Of a DNA stretch of 64,000 nt, positions 46,393-56,719 are shown piece by piece. How positions within the stretch are numbered: position 1 is the first letter of the stretch; each line of letters opens with the position of its first letter. Both the position numbers and the translations under genes were made by a program. A model generated the notes under the pieces. The model was not told where the DNA came from. It saw only the letters and a program-made list of their open reading frames with translations, and ran no database searches. This DNA comes from Shinisaurus crocodilurus (lineage: Eukaryota; Chordata; Lepidosauria; Squamata; Shinisauridae): assembly GCA_021292165.1 (NCBI GenBank), contig CM037876.1, positions 36,973,075 to 37,037,074 of the forward strand, in the 5' to 3' direction.

Positions 46393-47365
46393 CATAAGAA
46401 GAGCCATGCTGGATCAGACCAATGTCCATCTAGTCCAGCATTCTGTTCACACAGCGCCCAGTCAGCTGCCCGTGGGAAACCCACAAGCAGGACATGAGTG
46501 CAACAGCACCTTCCTGCCCATGTTCCCCAGCAAGTGGAGTACATAGGCTGATGGCGCGTGAGTGACAGCAGAGCCCCGCGTATGCTGGATGGGAGATTTA
46601 TAATCCTGTCTGTGCATAGAGGCCCATTATTCCACACACAGATCTTCCAGATCTCACCCCCCTCTGCGCAACGTGCAGCGTGTCAGTTTGAAGCTGCCAG
46701 CCAGCTTGCCTGTAATCCGACTCCAGCTTCTAGCTTCCCCGGTCTGCAGACTAATCCAAGTGGCAAGGAAACACTCTGTAACACCACAGGTCTATTTCTA
46801 CCTGTTTATTTACTTAGCAAGTAATATTCTACAGAGTATACATTTCCTAGTTACAGTCCATGTGCAGAGTACAATGCATAGCAAGCATTATTTCCGGTGG
46901 AGTAGGTTGAGCTTCACTCCACTTTAGCAAAGACGTTACATTGTTGCAAAGTCCAGCAAGCAATAGCCAGAAGAGAGAAGGAATAGAGAAAGCAGTCCTG
47001 CTCTTCTCTAAAATGGCTTCAGACAGAAAAAACAAGTTAGCACGTCATTCAGAACATACAAACCATGTGACTAGCTCATAATGTTCCCAGGGCCTAGCTT
47101 TCCCATGAGAAAGAACACGGGAAAGTAGAAAGACATAACACACTTGTTTACAGCCATTCTGTTCCTTTCCATGTGTAAACACTGTGCTACAGCTGGTCAA
47201 TGTGATACATATCACAACATAGGCATACTACCTCTGATGCTGGAGGTAGCATAAGCCATCAGGACTAGTAGCCATTGATAGCCTTATCCTCCATGAATTT
47301 GTCCAATCTCCTTTTAAAGACATCCAAATTGGTGGCCATCACTACATCTTGTGGTAAGTTCAGAT
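46393..47365 (-). mobile_element. CR1-family LINE 3' fragment split by a solo LTR
   Basis: The left part, 46393-46548, has 'ataagaagagccatgctgga' and 'agtacataggc'. The right part, 47220-47365, continues 'taggcatactacctctgatg', then 'atgaatttgtccaatctcct', 'ccaaattggtggccatcact' and 'acatcttgtggtaag'. Reverse complemented, this is the same CR1 3' end as at 12295-12640. The two halves join perfectly across the TAGGC duplication. Confidence 0.85.
46549..47219 (-). mobile_element. Solo LTR, copy B
   Basis: A 671-bp LTR, TGATGGCGCG...ATCACAACA, is flanked by perfect 5-bp duplications TAGGC (46544-46548 and 47220-47224). It is closely similar to copy A at 28086-28761. The interior of the parent element is gone. 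It inserted into a CR1 fragment in ELOVL6 intron 1. Confidence 0.92.
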
Positions 47366-48260
47366 GTAATCATATATGTTTGATAAATTTTAGCTATAAT
47401 CCTGGCTTGCAAACTGGGATTTTGCAATCCTGTGTTTGTAGTCAGAGCATTAACCACAAATTCCCTGTCTGGACTTAATGGGAAATTGTGGTTTATGAAA
47501 TGCAGGAAGTATTGAATTAACACATGCAAGAGAAGGGAAGAATGAGCATGCATAATGCTCATTCTCCATCTGATAAACCACGCTTTACTGGGCTGAAATA
47601 GGCCAATTTTTTTGCTCCTGGCTGGAAATGCATCATGACTTGAAAGATCACACATAGATAAATGTGTATTTTAGTTGCAGAGGAGGTTTAAAAAGAAAAA
47701 GAAAAGGAAGTTCTGAAACAGATTACCGGTACACAGGCTGTACAAGTGTGCCTTAGGAGCTGCATGTAACCGACAAGCCATATGTTGTCCAAATCTGCTC
47801 TGTGAATTGTTTTCCACCAAAGACTTGCAGCCATCATACAGAGCCTGATCCAAAGTCTCGATAAATCTATTCACCAATGCACAAGCAGTGTACATGTCTG
47901 GTGCACACATTTGTGGGGGTGGGTGGGATCTCTGCACACCCCTTTGGAGCTTCTCACTTATGTAGGTAGGATGCACCATGACTTTCTTCTAGAACAGATG
48001 GTGATTTTACCCAGCCATCAATTGCAAAACACATCTTATTTGCTTCCGGTTTCTCCTAATAGCGTGTTATCAACATGGGATGATCTGTTATCAACATGGG
48101 ATCATCTGTTATATGGAACGCTCTGCTATAAATGTTTGATATCACAGAGACAGAGTTGTGCTTAGTGATGCAATCCAGATTGAGAGTGACTGTTTTGAAA
48201 TCTATTAGAAATGGGACCACACCTCATCAAATTACAATGTCTATTTATTCAGAGCAATCT
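47366..48260. other. ELOVL6 intron 1, nothing recognised
   Basis: No supported ORF or repeat was found. A short direct repeat 'tgttatcaacatgggatgat' and 'tgttatcaacatgggatcat' occurs at about 48066-48105. Confidence 0.5.
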
Positions 48261-48264
48261 CCAT

Positions 48265-48365
48265 CTCAGCCTTCTTCAACCTGGTGTCTTCCAGATGTGT
48301 TGGACTACAATGTCCATCATCCCCAGCCAGCATGGCACATCTGGAGGGCACCCAGTTGGGGAATG
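48265..48365. mobile_element. Palindromic MITE copy, right arm shortened
   Basis: The left arm is 'cagccttcttcaacctggtg' with 'ttggactacaatgtccatca'. The right end 'gcacccagttggggaatgct' is the complement of the left end. The inner right arm is deleted compared with full copies. Confidence 0.65.
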
Positions 48366-48684
48366 CTACTCTGTCTGGAAAAAATAATAATCAGTCAAAA
48401 TGTAATCATTAAGATTTTGGTCAGCAATCTAAGTTCCACCCTGATCATTCTGATTCCTTCTAGATACTACTGAAAATGTTATAACTTGTTCTTGTAGCTA
48501 GGCTAAAACAGGAGAGAACTTCATAGGGAGTTGAATAATGGACAACACAGCAAAAAAACCAAACAAAAAAACCCCCAGGAAAAAAAAAACAAATTAAAAT
48601 CATTTATGTACAAGGATTTGGAGTAACCTAAAGGGAAAGCCATTGTGATTCAAATAAAAGAATAAAAATATGTTTCTCCTTTTG

Positions 48685-49203
48685 TGTTGGGTTTTGCATA
48701 GGCAGAACGAGATTATCACCTGACATCAGGATTATCACCTGACATGGAGGATGTCTCTTGAGTTCAAGTACACAAGGTCTTTGGTCACGAGACATAGTCT
48801 CAAGGTGATATGACTCAGCAACCTTGGACAGGTTAGCAGTAAACATGTTGATGAATAGGTTATACAACTGGGGTGAGTAATATCCTATTTATAGGTATAG
48901 GGTCTGTGGTATAAAGCTAACACACTTGTTGATAGCTTCACTTCTCCTCTCGTCTCGACTCGACATGTCTCTTGTTCTGGACTTCACTTCATCTAGCCTT
49001 ACCACTGGGGTATTGGATTTGTATCTGCAATGATGTAGTGAGTAAGAGATGCATTGCTTGCCTTAATCCCATGTAATTGGGTCTTACAAATAAACTCTTT
49101 AATCTTTATTAACTGCTGTTATCTCCTCCTTCCGTCTGCGTGACTGGGACTGAGGGTCACTGGCTAGGGAAGCTTTTGAACCCGGGTCAGTCCAGCTCTC
49201 ACA
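48685..49203 (+). repeat. Left LTR of the copia element
   Basis: The LTR starts TGTTGGGTTTTGCATAGG and ends CCAGCTCTCACA. It carries a TATA-like 'cctatttatagg', 'ggtataaagc', and an AATAAA near 49088 ('acaaataaactctttaatc'). It differs from the right LTR at only about four of 519 positions by eye. Confidence 0.92.
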
Positions 49204-49222
49204 TCTGGTTATGGGCCCAGAT
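49204..49222 (+). other. Copia-type primer-binding site
   Basis: TCTGGTTATGGGCCCAGAT directly follows the left LTR. The block GGTTATGGGCCCAG matches the well-known start of the copia interior, complementary to an internal region of initiator tRNA-Met rather than its 3' end. Confidence 0.75.
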
Positions 49223-50489
49223 AATCACCAGAGATAAGATTGTTATCTCAGATGGGGCAGATAAGCCCACAGAGACGCAGTACGGAGAAATTCGGCAGTT
49301 ATAGAGTTAAAGGATTTGTTTAACATTTGTAAGAACGGTTTGTAAACAAACCGGGAAGGCGATCATGTTGCTAGAGCTGGGTGCTGATAACAGCGGCTTG
49401 GAATGCAGCACAACTGAAGAATGCAGAGACAGAGAGACGAAGGATTTTTCGTTTTGGGAAGCAGCTGGAACGGAGGTGCCAGGCTTGGCAAATCCGAGGT
49501 TCAGGGCAGCTACTAGGCTGAAAAGTGAACAACGCTGGACACAAGGATTTCGTTTTCCGCAGCTTGCTGGAGTGATTGTCAAGGAGCTGTATCGGGCAAG
49601 GAAATATCTCCAGGAGGCTCTGTGTCTACTCATTTGAGTCAAGGCTACAGCAACGAGAGGATCATATTTCTTTTACAGTTTGCTTCTTCGCTCAGCAGCA
49701 GATCAGCTATCTTTTGCATTGTATCAACAAGTGGCTTGGATTACAAATGACGTGGATTACGTCTGACGTGGGTAAAGCGTCTGGAGCGTTGTGTCGCAGC
49801 AAAGCAAAATCACGTGTGACAGAAAGGTATCTTGGGAAATTTGATACTACACGGGAGGCTGTACTAAACCAGCGGAGGCGTGGTTTTAAAACAGCAGGGG
49901 GAAAACAGCGCGGCAGCTTTGAACAGAGAAAGCTGTGCTTAAAATGGGAAGCTGTTCTTCATTTTCTTCATGTGGGATCACAGAAGAAAGGAGCTTGAAA
50001 TCAGCAGCGGTGCTGCTGAAGGGAAAACCATTGTGTTTTAACCCAGGACATAACAAAATGGACATTATTTTGTTGTGAGCAGAAGCAGTGGATTGTTTAA
50101 ACGAAGCTTTCTGTGTTGGACATGAATAAGCAGAAAGAGGACTATGCAAATGGTCAGGAGTTTAACAGTCATGTTTTTGAAACTGTATTTCTTGAAAGTT
50201 TGGATAACTTGGATTCAAGAAAGTGTAATATATGCTCTGAAATGTCAGGAAATGTACTGAATGTATATATGACTTGAGTATATTGTAGATTTTTCTGTAG
50301 CAAAATGTAAAATACTGAATTATTAGGTATGTTTATATGGCAACGCTAAGAGATGGATTATTTCTTTTATACTGTAATGATGTAAATAAAGAAATGGAAA
50401 GTTGTACTGATGCAACTATAAAAAGGTTAAATGCTTATATGTATGACATGTACATGCATGCATATCACATGATGTTTGGTCATTTAGAT

Positions 50490-53000
50490 TCACAGGCCTG
50501 TGAAAGAAAATGCAAACTATGTTGGGGAAAGCATTTGGAAAACTGTAATTTTCACATGAAAGGTATTTTGTGCACATAAACAAGGGATGCTAGCTTCAAC
50601 AGGTAAACTGGAAGGCAAGCTGAAAAATCAGTTCATTTCATTTCAATTTGTTCTTGGTGATCTTGTGGGTACTCTGATGGTTTTTAGAGGAGAAGCACGT
50701 TATTTCATGATGTTAATTGATCAATACACGAGGTACAGGTTGTGTACATGTTAGATAGAAAGCTGGAGTATTGAACAGAGTCAAGGTGTTTTGTGCTTGG
50801 ATGGGAAACAAGCATATTACCCATGTTACCTATTTCTTTTGAGATATGGGGAAGTTCAATTCAGTGCATGTTTTTGATGCATTTCTAACAGGATGTGGTA
50901 TTGAACACATGGATTGTGTGGAAGAGTAAACAAACACTCAGAAGAGGTGATACTAATTTGGTTAATGAGGTTTGGGTAGAAGCTCTTAAATGTTTTGATT
51001 ATGTACATGATAGAAGTTTTAGTTCTGTGTATTGAACTGTACACCTTATGGAAAGTAGTGTAGAAGGAGGAATCTTCTGGAGAAACATTTCAGGATCTTG
51101 GATCTGATATGTAGGTACATAAACCTCAAAGTTAGAAGAAATCTGTAAGGGAGCTTACATGAGATTTTTCTAGAAATGAGAATATTGTGTTTCACATGAA
51201 TAACACTTGGATAGTGAGATTATCTAGAAGTGTTGAGTATAATGCTGAATGAAAAGGTGAGAACATTTTTCAAAATTAATTCTGTTAATGCAGGGGATGC
51301 ATCAAGGTCAGAGTCAGAATAGAAAAGCATTTGCTGAAAGACAGTCAGGTAAATTTGAAAACTCTGATACACATTTGGTTTAGTGGATGCTAAACAAATG
51401 ATTGTTCATCATTGGTGCAAGTTTATTGGAACAGGAACCTGATAGCTGATGAAGTAAGGAACAGGTGAGTCAAACAACCTGTGAGATATCAGGATGAATT
51501 TGCAGGAAAAGCCATTTGAAACTTCAAAATTCAAAGAGGTGAAAAATTGTCTGTTAAGGAAGCTAAACCATAGCTTCAGGCTATGCAAGCTGAGTTGAAT
51601 TCTTTGGATAAAGAACAAAACATGGAAGCTGGGGAAACAAACAGCAGTTCATGGAACTCATTGTTACCAGATAGATTTTTTAAATGAAAACTAACCAGAT
51701 TGGAAAAAGTTACATGAAAAATAGCAAGATTGGTTGCTTGTGATTTTGCTCAAGTTAAAAGGAGCAGGATAATCATGAGTGAGTGCAACAACAATTTGCT
51801 TTGGAAACAGTTAGACTGATGTTTAAGAATGTGGAGAAGATGTATGAATATTTCACAGTTGGAAATATTGGAACATAAGCATTTTAAATTAGAGGAAGTC
51901 TTTGGAAAACTGAGGATATTTTTCTGTAGAAAAGTTAGAATCAGCTGGAGGCTGGAATTCTGTTTTGAACTCAAACATTGCTGAATTGAGATTTGCACAG
52001 AGAGGCAGATCAATGTTTGTTTGTTAAACAGGAGGAACAGGGACATAAGACTGTATGTATTTGCTTAAATAGATGATCTATTGTTTTTTCTGGACAGATA
52101 AAAGCAATATGATATAATTGATCCAAGGTTTGGAATTTCATTGAATTGAAACTACTTGGTGGGGGATCAACTGTTTATTTGTAAATAGAAATTGAGGGAG
52201 AACCAAGAGGGCAGTATCTTACTGCAACAAACCAGAGAAATATCATGGATGTGATTGAGAATTTTGGAGATAGTTAACTCAGTGCGAGACTCCAAATAAT
52301 TGAGGATTTTCAAGCACATGCTGATGGAAAAGCAGTTTGAATGCTACACAGGAGCATTGGGCTGTTGAGCTTCATTGTATAAGCAACAAGGCCAGGTATT
52401 GCTGTCAGTGTAATGGGCAGACTGTTAGACCAACAGGACATGCTTGGAGAGCTCTGAAAAGGAGTTGAGTGTTATCTGGAGGGAACATCACACACCAGAT
52501 TACTTTACAAGTCAGAGCACAGGTGGCTTACAGATTCACAGAAATGCCAGTTGTGGTTGTGATAGTAACACAACAAGAACACACCTGAAGTTTGTTATTT
52601 TTATAACCATACTTTGTTTGATTGATTTTGTAGAAACAATCATCTAAAGGTTAGAGTTCAACTGAAGCTGAACTGAATGCATTGTATTATGTATTGTGCT
52701 ATTAATGCTATTGTAAAGCTTGAATAGTTATTGCATTTGTTTAAATAGTTTAAATTGTAAAAAATGTTTAAATGATGCTGGGATTGATGTGAAAAACCTA
52801 TTACAGTTTTTTCAGGAAACCAAGACAGGATTGCTATGCTGCAGGCAGATAGCAATACACAACGTTTTGGGTTTGCAAATAAAACTGTGTCATAAGGAGG
52901 GATACATCAGAAGTGATTTGATGGTGGTTCAAATTTCTGGCAGGTAAAGTCATTCCTGCAGAAGTTTTTTTTTATCAAAGTCCATAGATGAAGGAACAGC
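50490..53000 (+). pseudogene. Degenerate copia pol (integrase, RT, RNase H)
   Basis: Recognisable islands in different frames: a Cys/His cluster CERKCKLCWGKHLENC near 50500; an integrase core DLVGTLMVF...RYFMMLIDQYTRYR near 50660-50745; NCTPYG near 51030; ARLVACDFAQVK near 51725-51760, the start of the copia reverse transcriptase; RPGIAVSVMGRLLDQQ near 52390-52437 and WRALKRS near 52445; and the RNase H motif SSTEAELNALYY near 52655-52690. Stops and frameshifts separate all of them and the YVDD region is not visible, so no protein can be made. Confidence 0.8.
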
Positions 53001-53076
53001 ATCAGATGTCAACAAAGCTGTTGCTGTTGTATGAGGTAAATGACCACGTTCTGCGACAAATGCAAAAGCAGGGGGA

Positions 53077-53595
53077 TGTTGGGTTTTGCATAGGCAGAAT
53101 GAGATTATCACCTGACATCAGGATTATCACCTGACATGGAGGATGTCTCTTGAGTTCAAGTACACAAGGTCTTTGGTCACGAGACATAGTCTCAAGGTGA
53201 TATGACTCAGTAACCTTGGACAGGTTAGCAGTAAACATGTTGATGAATAGGTTATACAACTGGGGTGAGTAATATCCTATTTATAGGTATAGGGTCTGTG
53301 GTATAAAGCTAACACACTTGTTGATAGCTTCACTTCTCCTCTCGTCTCGACTCAACATGTCTCTTGTTCTGGACTTCACTTCATCTAGCCTTACCACTGG
53401 GGTATTGGATTTGTATCTGCAATGATGTAGTGAGTAAGAGATGCATTGCTTGCCTTAATCCCATGTAATTGGGTCTTACAAATAAACTCTTTAATCTTTA
53501 TTAACTGCTGTTATCTCCTCCTTCCGTCTGCGTGACTGGGACTGAGGGTCACTGGCTAGGGAAGCTTTTGAACCCGGGTCAGTCCAGCTGTCACA
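53077..53595 (+). repeat. Right LTR of the copia element
   Basis: This is the same length (519 bp) as the left LTR, with the end CCAGCTGTCACA. By-eye differences are AACGAG/AATGAG, CAGCAACC/CAGTAACC, CTCGACTCGA/CTCGACTCAA and CTCTCACA/CTGTCACA. Confidence 0.92.
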
Positions 53596-54214
53596 GCTTG
53601 CTGTACCCTCAGACTAGATCTTAACTAGAGGCAGACGATATTGCAGCTTGCAAAGTTACAGTTCTGAAGTTCCAATTACATGTTTTCAAAACAGCATATT
53701 TAATGCGGGACAGAAGCCAGCCCCAGCTACAGGAGAACAGATTTGCAGCCTGAACACGCGCAGGGTGCATTCGTATGTCACGCTAGCCTACCCTGGCAAT
53801 AAGCCACAGTTGCTTGGCTGTCATGCAAACAACCCATGGTGTGTCTGACAGATGATTGGGCACACCATGGCTTGTTGGTCCTCTCCCTCCCTCCCCCTTG
53901 GTCCTCCCACGGGTATCCCAGGGCAGTGTTCTCCAATCTTGAGTCCCCAGATGTTTTTGGCCTACAACTCCCAGCATGCCCCAGCCAGCGTAGCAGGGGA
54001 CACTGCAGCAGGTCTGAGTTCTCCCCCCCCCCCCCATGCTGCAATCATGAGCTGTTTTGGCCTCCCCGTGGCTTTTTTCCCCATTTAAACATTTTTTTCT
54101 TCAGGTTTTTTTCCTGCAGACTTCCTTTTCACAATCCCCGTTTTGACAGCAATAGACAGTCCCTTAAAAGCACCCATGATGGGCTGTCGTGTCGTGCGAA
54201 CCCAGTCAGGGTTA
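53596..54214. other. Intron sequence with a half-MITE
   Basis: At 53933-54015 lies a MITE-like half ('cagtgttctccaatcttgag', 'ggcctacaactcccagca') whose right arm is reduced to 'ggggacactg'. Stretches around 53820-53880 and 54170-54212 ('aacaacccatggtg', 'ccatggcttgttgg', 'tgcgaacccagtcagggtt') resemble arms of the fold-back elements. No gene is seen. Confidence 0.55.
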
Positions 54215-54222
54215 GTCTAGCC

Positions 54223-55148
54223 CAGTGATGGCGAACCTATGGCACGGGTGCCACAGCTGGCACTCAGGGACCTCTCTGTGGGCACTCGAGCCATTGGTCA
54301 CCAGATCACGAAAAGTCTGTCCCCTTCTGCAAAACATTATGATCTTGTTCTTTCTCACAGTGTGGAACAGAATGATTTTATTCTAGAATTCCTGTTACAG
54401 AATTCTTTTCTACATTGTTATCACATTTAAAAGATTTTGAAGAATGATGCACAGAGCATGGCTTGGATGTAAAGCCCTAACAGTTGACCTGAGTGCTGCA
54501 TGTGTTGCTCTCAAACTAACGGAGTATGAGCCAAGGTTTGACAAATTATCAGCATGCATGCAATAGCAAAAATCACATTTATTGTGCAAAAGCATGCCCA
54601 ATGCAAACTTTTACCTAATGCAGTGTTTGCGGTCCAAGACATAAAGTGTTTAAAATGTGTTAAGCATGTTTAGTTTTCTTGTTTATCTTGCTCATCCTAG
54701 TACAGGTTGACTTTTACTTTTACTAATCCGACACCTGTAGAAGCAGGGAAAAGACCCGGAGTAAAGCTTGCCCCATACAATTTCAGTCTGGCATATAGGT
54801 AATCATATTACAAGTTGAGAATCCCTTATCCAAAAATACATGTGCCTGATTATTTAAAAAGTTTGTATAAATTCCCTTCAGGCTATGTGTACAATGTAGT
54901 ACTATAATAATTTTTTGAGTTGATTTTTTTTTCCCAACAAAAAACTGTTTGTATCATTGAAAGCTCTGTTATTGTGTTTTTCTTTTAAGACAAAAGATGT
55001 TAATTAGTTCGGACAACTGTATGAGTTGTTTTTCTAAAACTAAAACCTCAGTATTCAGGTTTAATTGCAGTGTTGGCACTTTGAAATAAATAAGTTGGTT
55101 TTGCGTTGCAGTTTGGGCACTCGGCCTCAAAAAGGTTCGCCATCACTG
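54223..55148. mobile_element. hAT transposon, non-autonomous (926 bp)
   Basis: Terminal inverted repeats CAGTGATGGCGAACCT (start) and AGGTTCGCCATCACTG (end) are perfect over 16 bp. Flanks are a perfect 8-bp duplication GTCTAGCC (54215-54222 and 55149-55156). This defines a hAT element. Subterminal 'gggtgccacagctggcactc' and 'gtttgggcactcggcctca' fit Charlie-like hATs. No transposase ORF remains. Confidence 0.93.
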
Positions 55149-55471
55149 GTCTAGCCTGACAGTCCAGTTAGTCAGAATGTTAACTGGATCCAGTGGTGGC
55201 TGGTATCTTTTTGAATTGCAGAGGCTGCATTTTTTAACCTCCTCCCTTCCTTTCCCCGCACTAGGACTTGTACAGTACTGATAAAGGAGAGAGTGCCTTT
55301 AAACATGTGCAGAGTGCCACAGTCTCCCCAGTGAAAAACATCAACTATTTGATACCCACTCCATGGATAGAGGGAATACTTCCATATGAGGGGGTGTGAG
55401 CATGATGTCCAGGCAAAGCTGAACCCCAACATCTCACATTCAGAAATTAAGCTATTCCACATAGCCTAACT

Positions 55472-55580
55472 CAGTGTTCTCCAACCTTGGGTCCCCGGAT
55501 GTTTTTGGCCTACAACTCCAAACTCCATGCTGGGAGTTGTAGGCCAAAAACATCTGGGGACCCAAGGTTGGAGAACACTG
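55472..55580. mobile_element. hAT palindromic MITE (109 bp)
   Basis: The element is an almost perfect hairpin from CAGTGTTCTCCAACCTTGGG to CCCAAGGTTGGAGAACACTG. It is flanked by a perfect 8-bp duplication GCCTAACT (55464-55471 and 55581-55588). Confidence 0.95.
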
Positions 55581-55589
55581 GCCTAACTT

Positions 55590-56040
55590 CTTGTATTCAG
55601 GCTTTTTTTTTTTTTAGAGGAACACATAGGCACTCATTGCCCAAAACCATACGAACAAATATAATCAAAGCTTTTAAAATGTTATAAAATATATGCTTCT
55701 GGTGGCATGTGATGAGCCTTCAAATCCCCATTCAACCACTCAAAACCCCAAAAAACTCTTTACTTAAAATGGAAAGAACAAAAGGTCAAACTAGACGTAC
55801 TGCTGGGAGATGTGTGATCCGTTTTCTGATGGAGTTTTCTTTTTCTTCCAGTTCACCCTAACAAAAATATAGTCACAGGAGATGCTTAACTTCCTCCCCT
55901 TGCTTTCCCAATCAAAACCATCCCCCAACCGCTTTCCTACCAGTGGGATAGGGGGCGGGGAGATAAAAGTTCCCAATTTCTTTTCCTCTGCACTGAGGGA
56001 AAGCACAGCCTTGTCCAGTTTGATCTTAATGATCTAGGCT
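55590..56040. other. Intron sequence, nothing recognised
   Basis: A T run lies near 55603-55615. No gene or repeat family is supported. Confidence 0.5.
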
Positions 56041-56046
56041 GGGGTG

Positions 56047-56176
56047 GGCAGAAAGTAGATTTCCAGATGTTTTGAACTTAAACTCCCAGCATTCCTGACC
56101 ATTGGCCATGCTGGCAGAGGATTCTGGGAGTTGAAATCCAAAACATTTGGAGAGCTACCTTCTGTCCATCCCTGAT
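56047..56176. mobile_element. Palindromic MITE copy
   Basis: The inner arms 'aaactcccagcattcctgac' and 'gaggattctgggagttgaaa' and the outer arms 'agatttccagatgtttt' and 'aaaacatttggagagctacc' form the fold-back. It is similar to the copies at 13260 and 17948. Ends are diverged. Confidence 0.65.
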
Positions 56177-56495
56177 TTAGGCCAGGACTCACCAGCGTTT
56201 AGCACGAGAATGCATTTTCAATGTCATAGCTTAGTCCTGAAAATGTGAAGCAATAAACTCTGACCATGTTAAGAGTACCTCTCATCACTGAGTAAATTGT
56301 ATCGGTATTCATATGTTTGGGAATAGTGAGAACATATTCCATGTGTTTTCCTCCATCTTTTTCTTTTGGAGAGTGTTTAGAATAGAATGGCAGTCCGTAT
56401 TGCAACCTGACGGGCTTGAGGGCCAACACTCAGAAGTTTACTGACACAACCCTCTCCCAAAAAACCCCCACAAGAAAGGAAGCAATACCAAGCGC

Positions 56496-56711
56496 AGGGG
56501 AGGCTGGTGACTCCAATTTTGGCGGGGCTCCTTTTCCATTGCAGGTTTTTCAGGTTTTATTTGGAACTTATAGGAGCTATCCATGGTGGTGAACCTATTT
56601 TGGGGATGGAGTTCAGCACCACGGATAGCTCCCATGAAGCTCCAAATGAAGCCTGCAAAACCTGCAATGGAAAAGGAGCCCCGCCAAAATGGGAGGCATC
56701 AGCCTCCCCTG
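56496..56711. mobile_element. 216-bp palindromic element
   Basis: The left arm 'caggggaggctggtgactcc', then 'ggcggggctccttttccatt', pairs with the right arm 'aatggaaaaggagccccgcc', then 'catcagcctcccctg'. Inner arms 'ggagctatccatggtggtg' and 'caccacggatagctcc' also pair. This is a MITE-like structure. The flanks ACCAAGCG and CGAAGCAG do not give a clear duplication. Confidence 0.8.
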
Positions 56712-56719
56712 CGAAGCAG

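Larger units (their letters stand above)
48685..53595 (+). mobile_element. Ty1/copia LTR retrotransposon with broken pol
   Basis: Two 519-bp LTRs enclose a 3.87-kb interior. The primer-binding site right after the left LTR, GGTTATGGGCCCAG (from 49207), is the form used by copia elements, primed by initiator-methionine tRNA. A purine tract AAAAGCAGGGGGA precedes the right LTR. Pol remnants appear in the order integrase (about 50655-50750), reverse transcriptase (about 51715-51770), RNase H (about 52390-52700), which is the copia order. All frames are interrupted. The flanks, TTTTG and GCTTG, do not form a clean target duplication. Confidence 0.88.

Noticed and set aside
49365..49998. Copia gag ORFs after the primer-binding site
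   Set aside because: The position is right for gag, but the two short frames show no recognisable copia gag or zinc-knuckle motif, so I do not call them.
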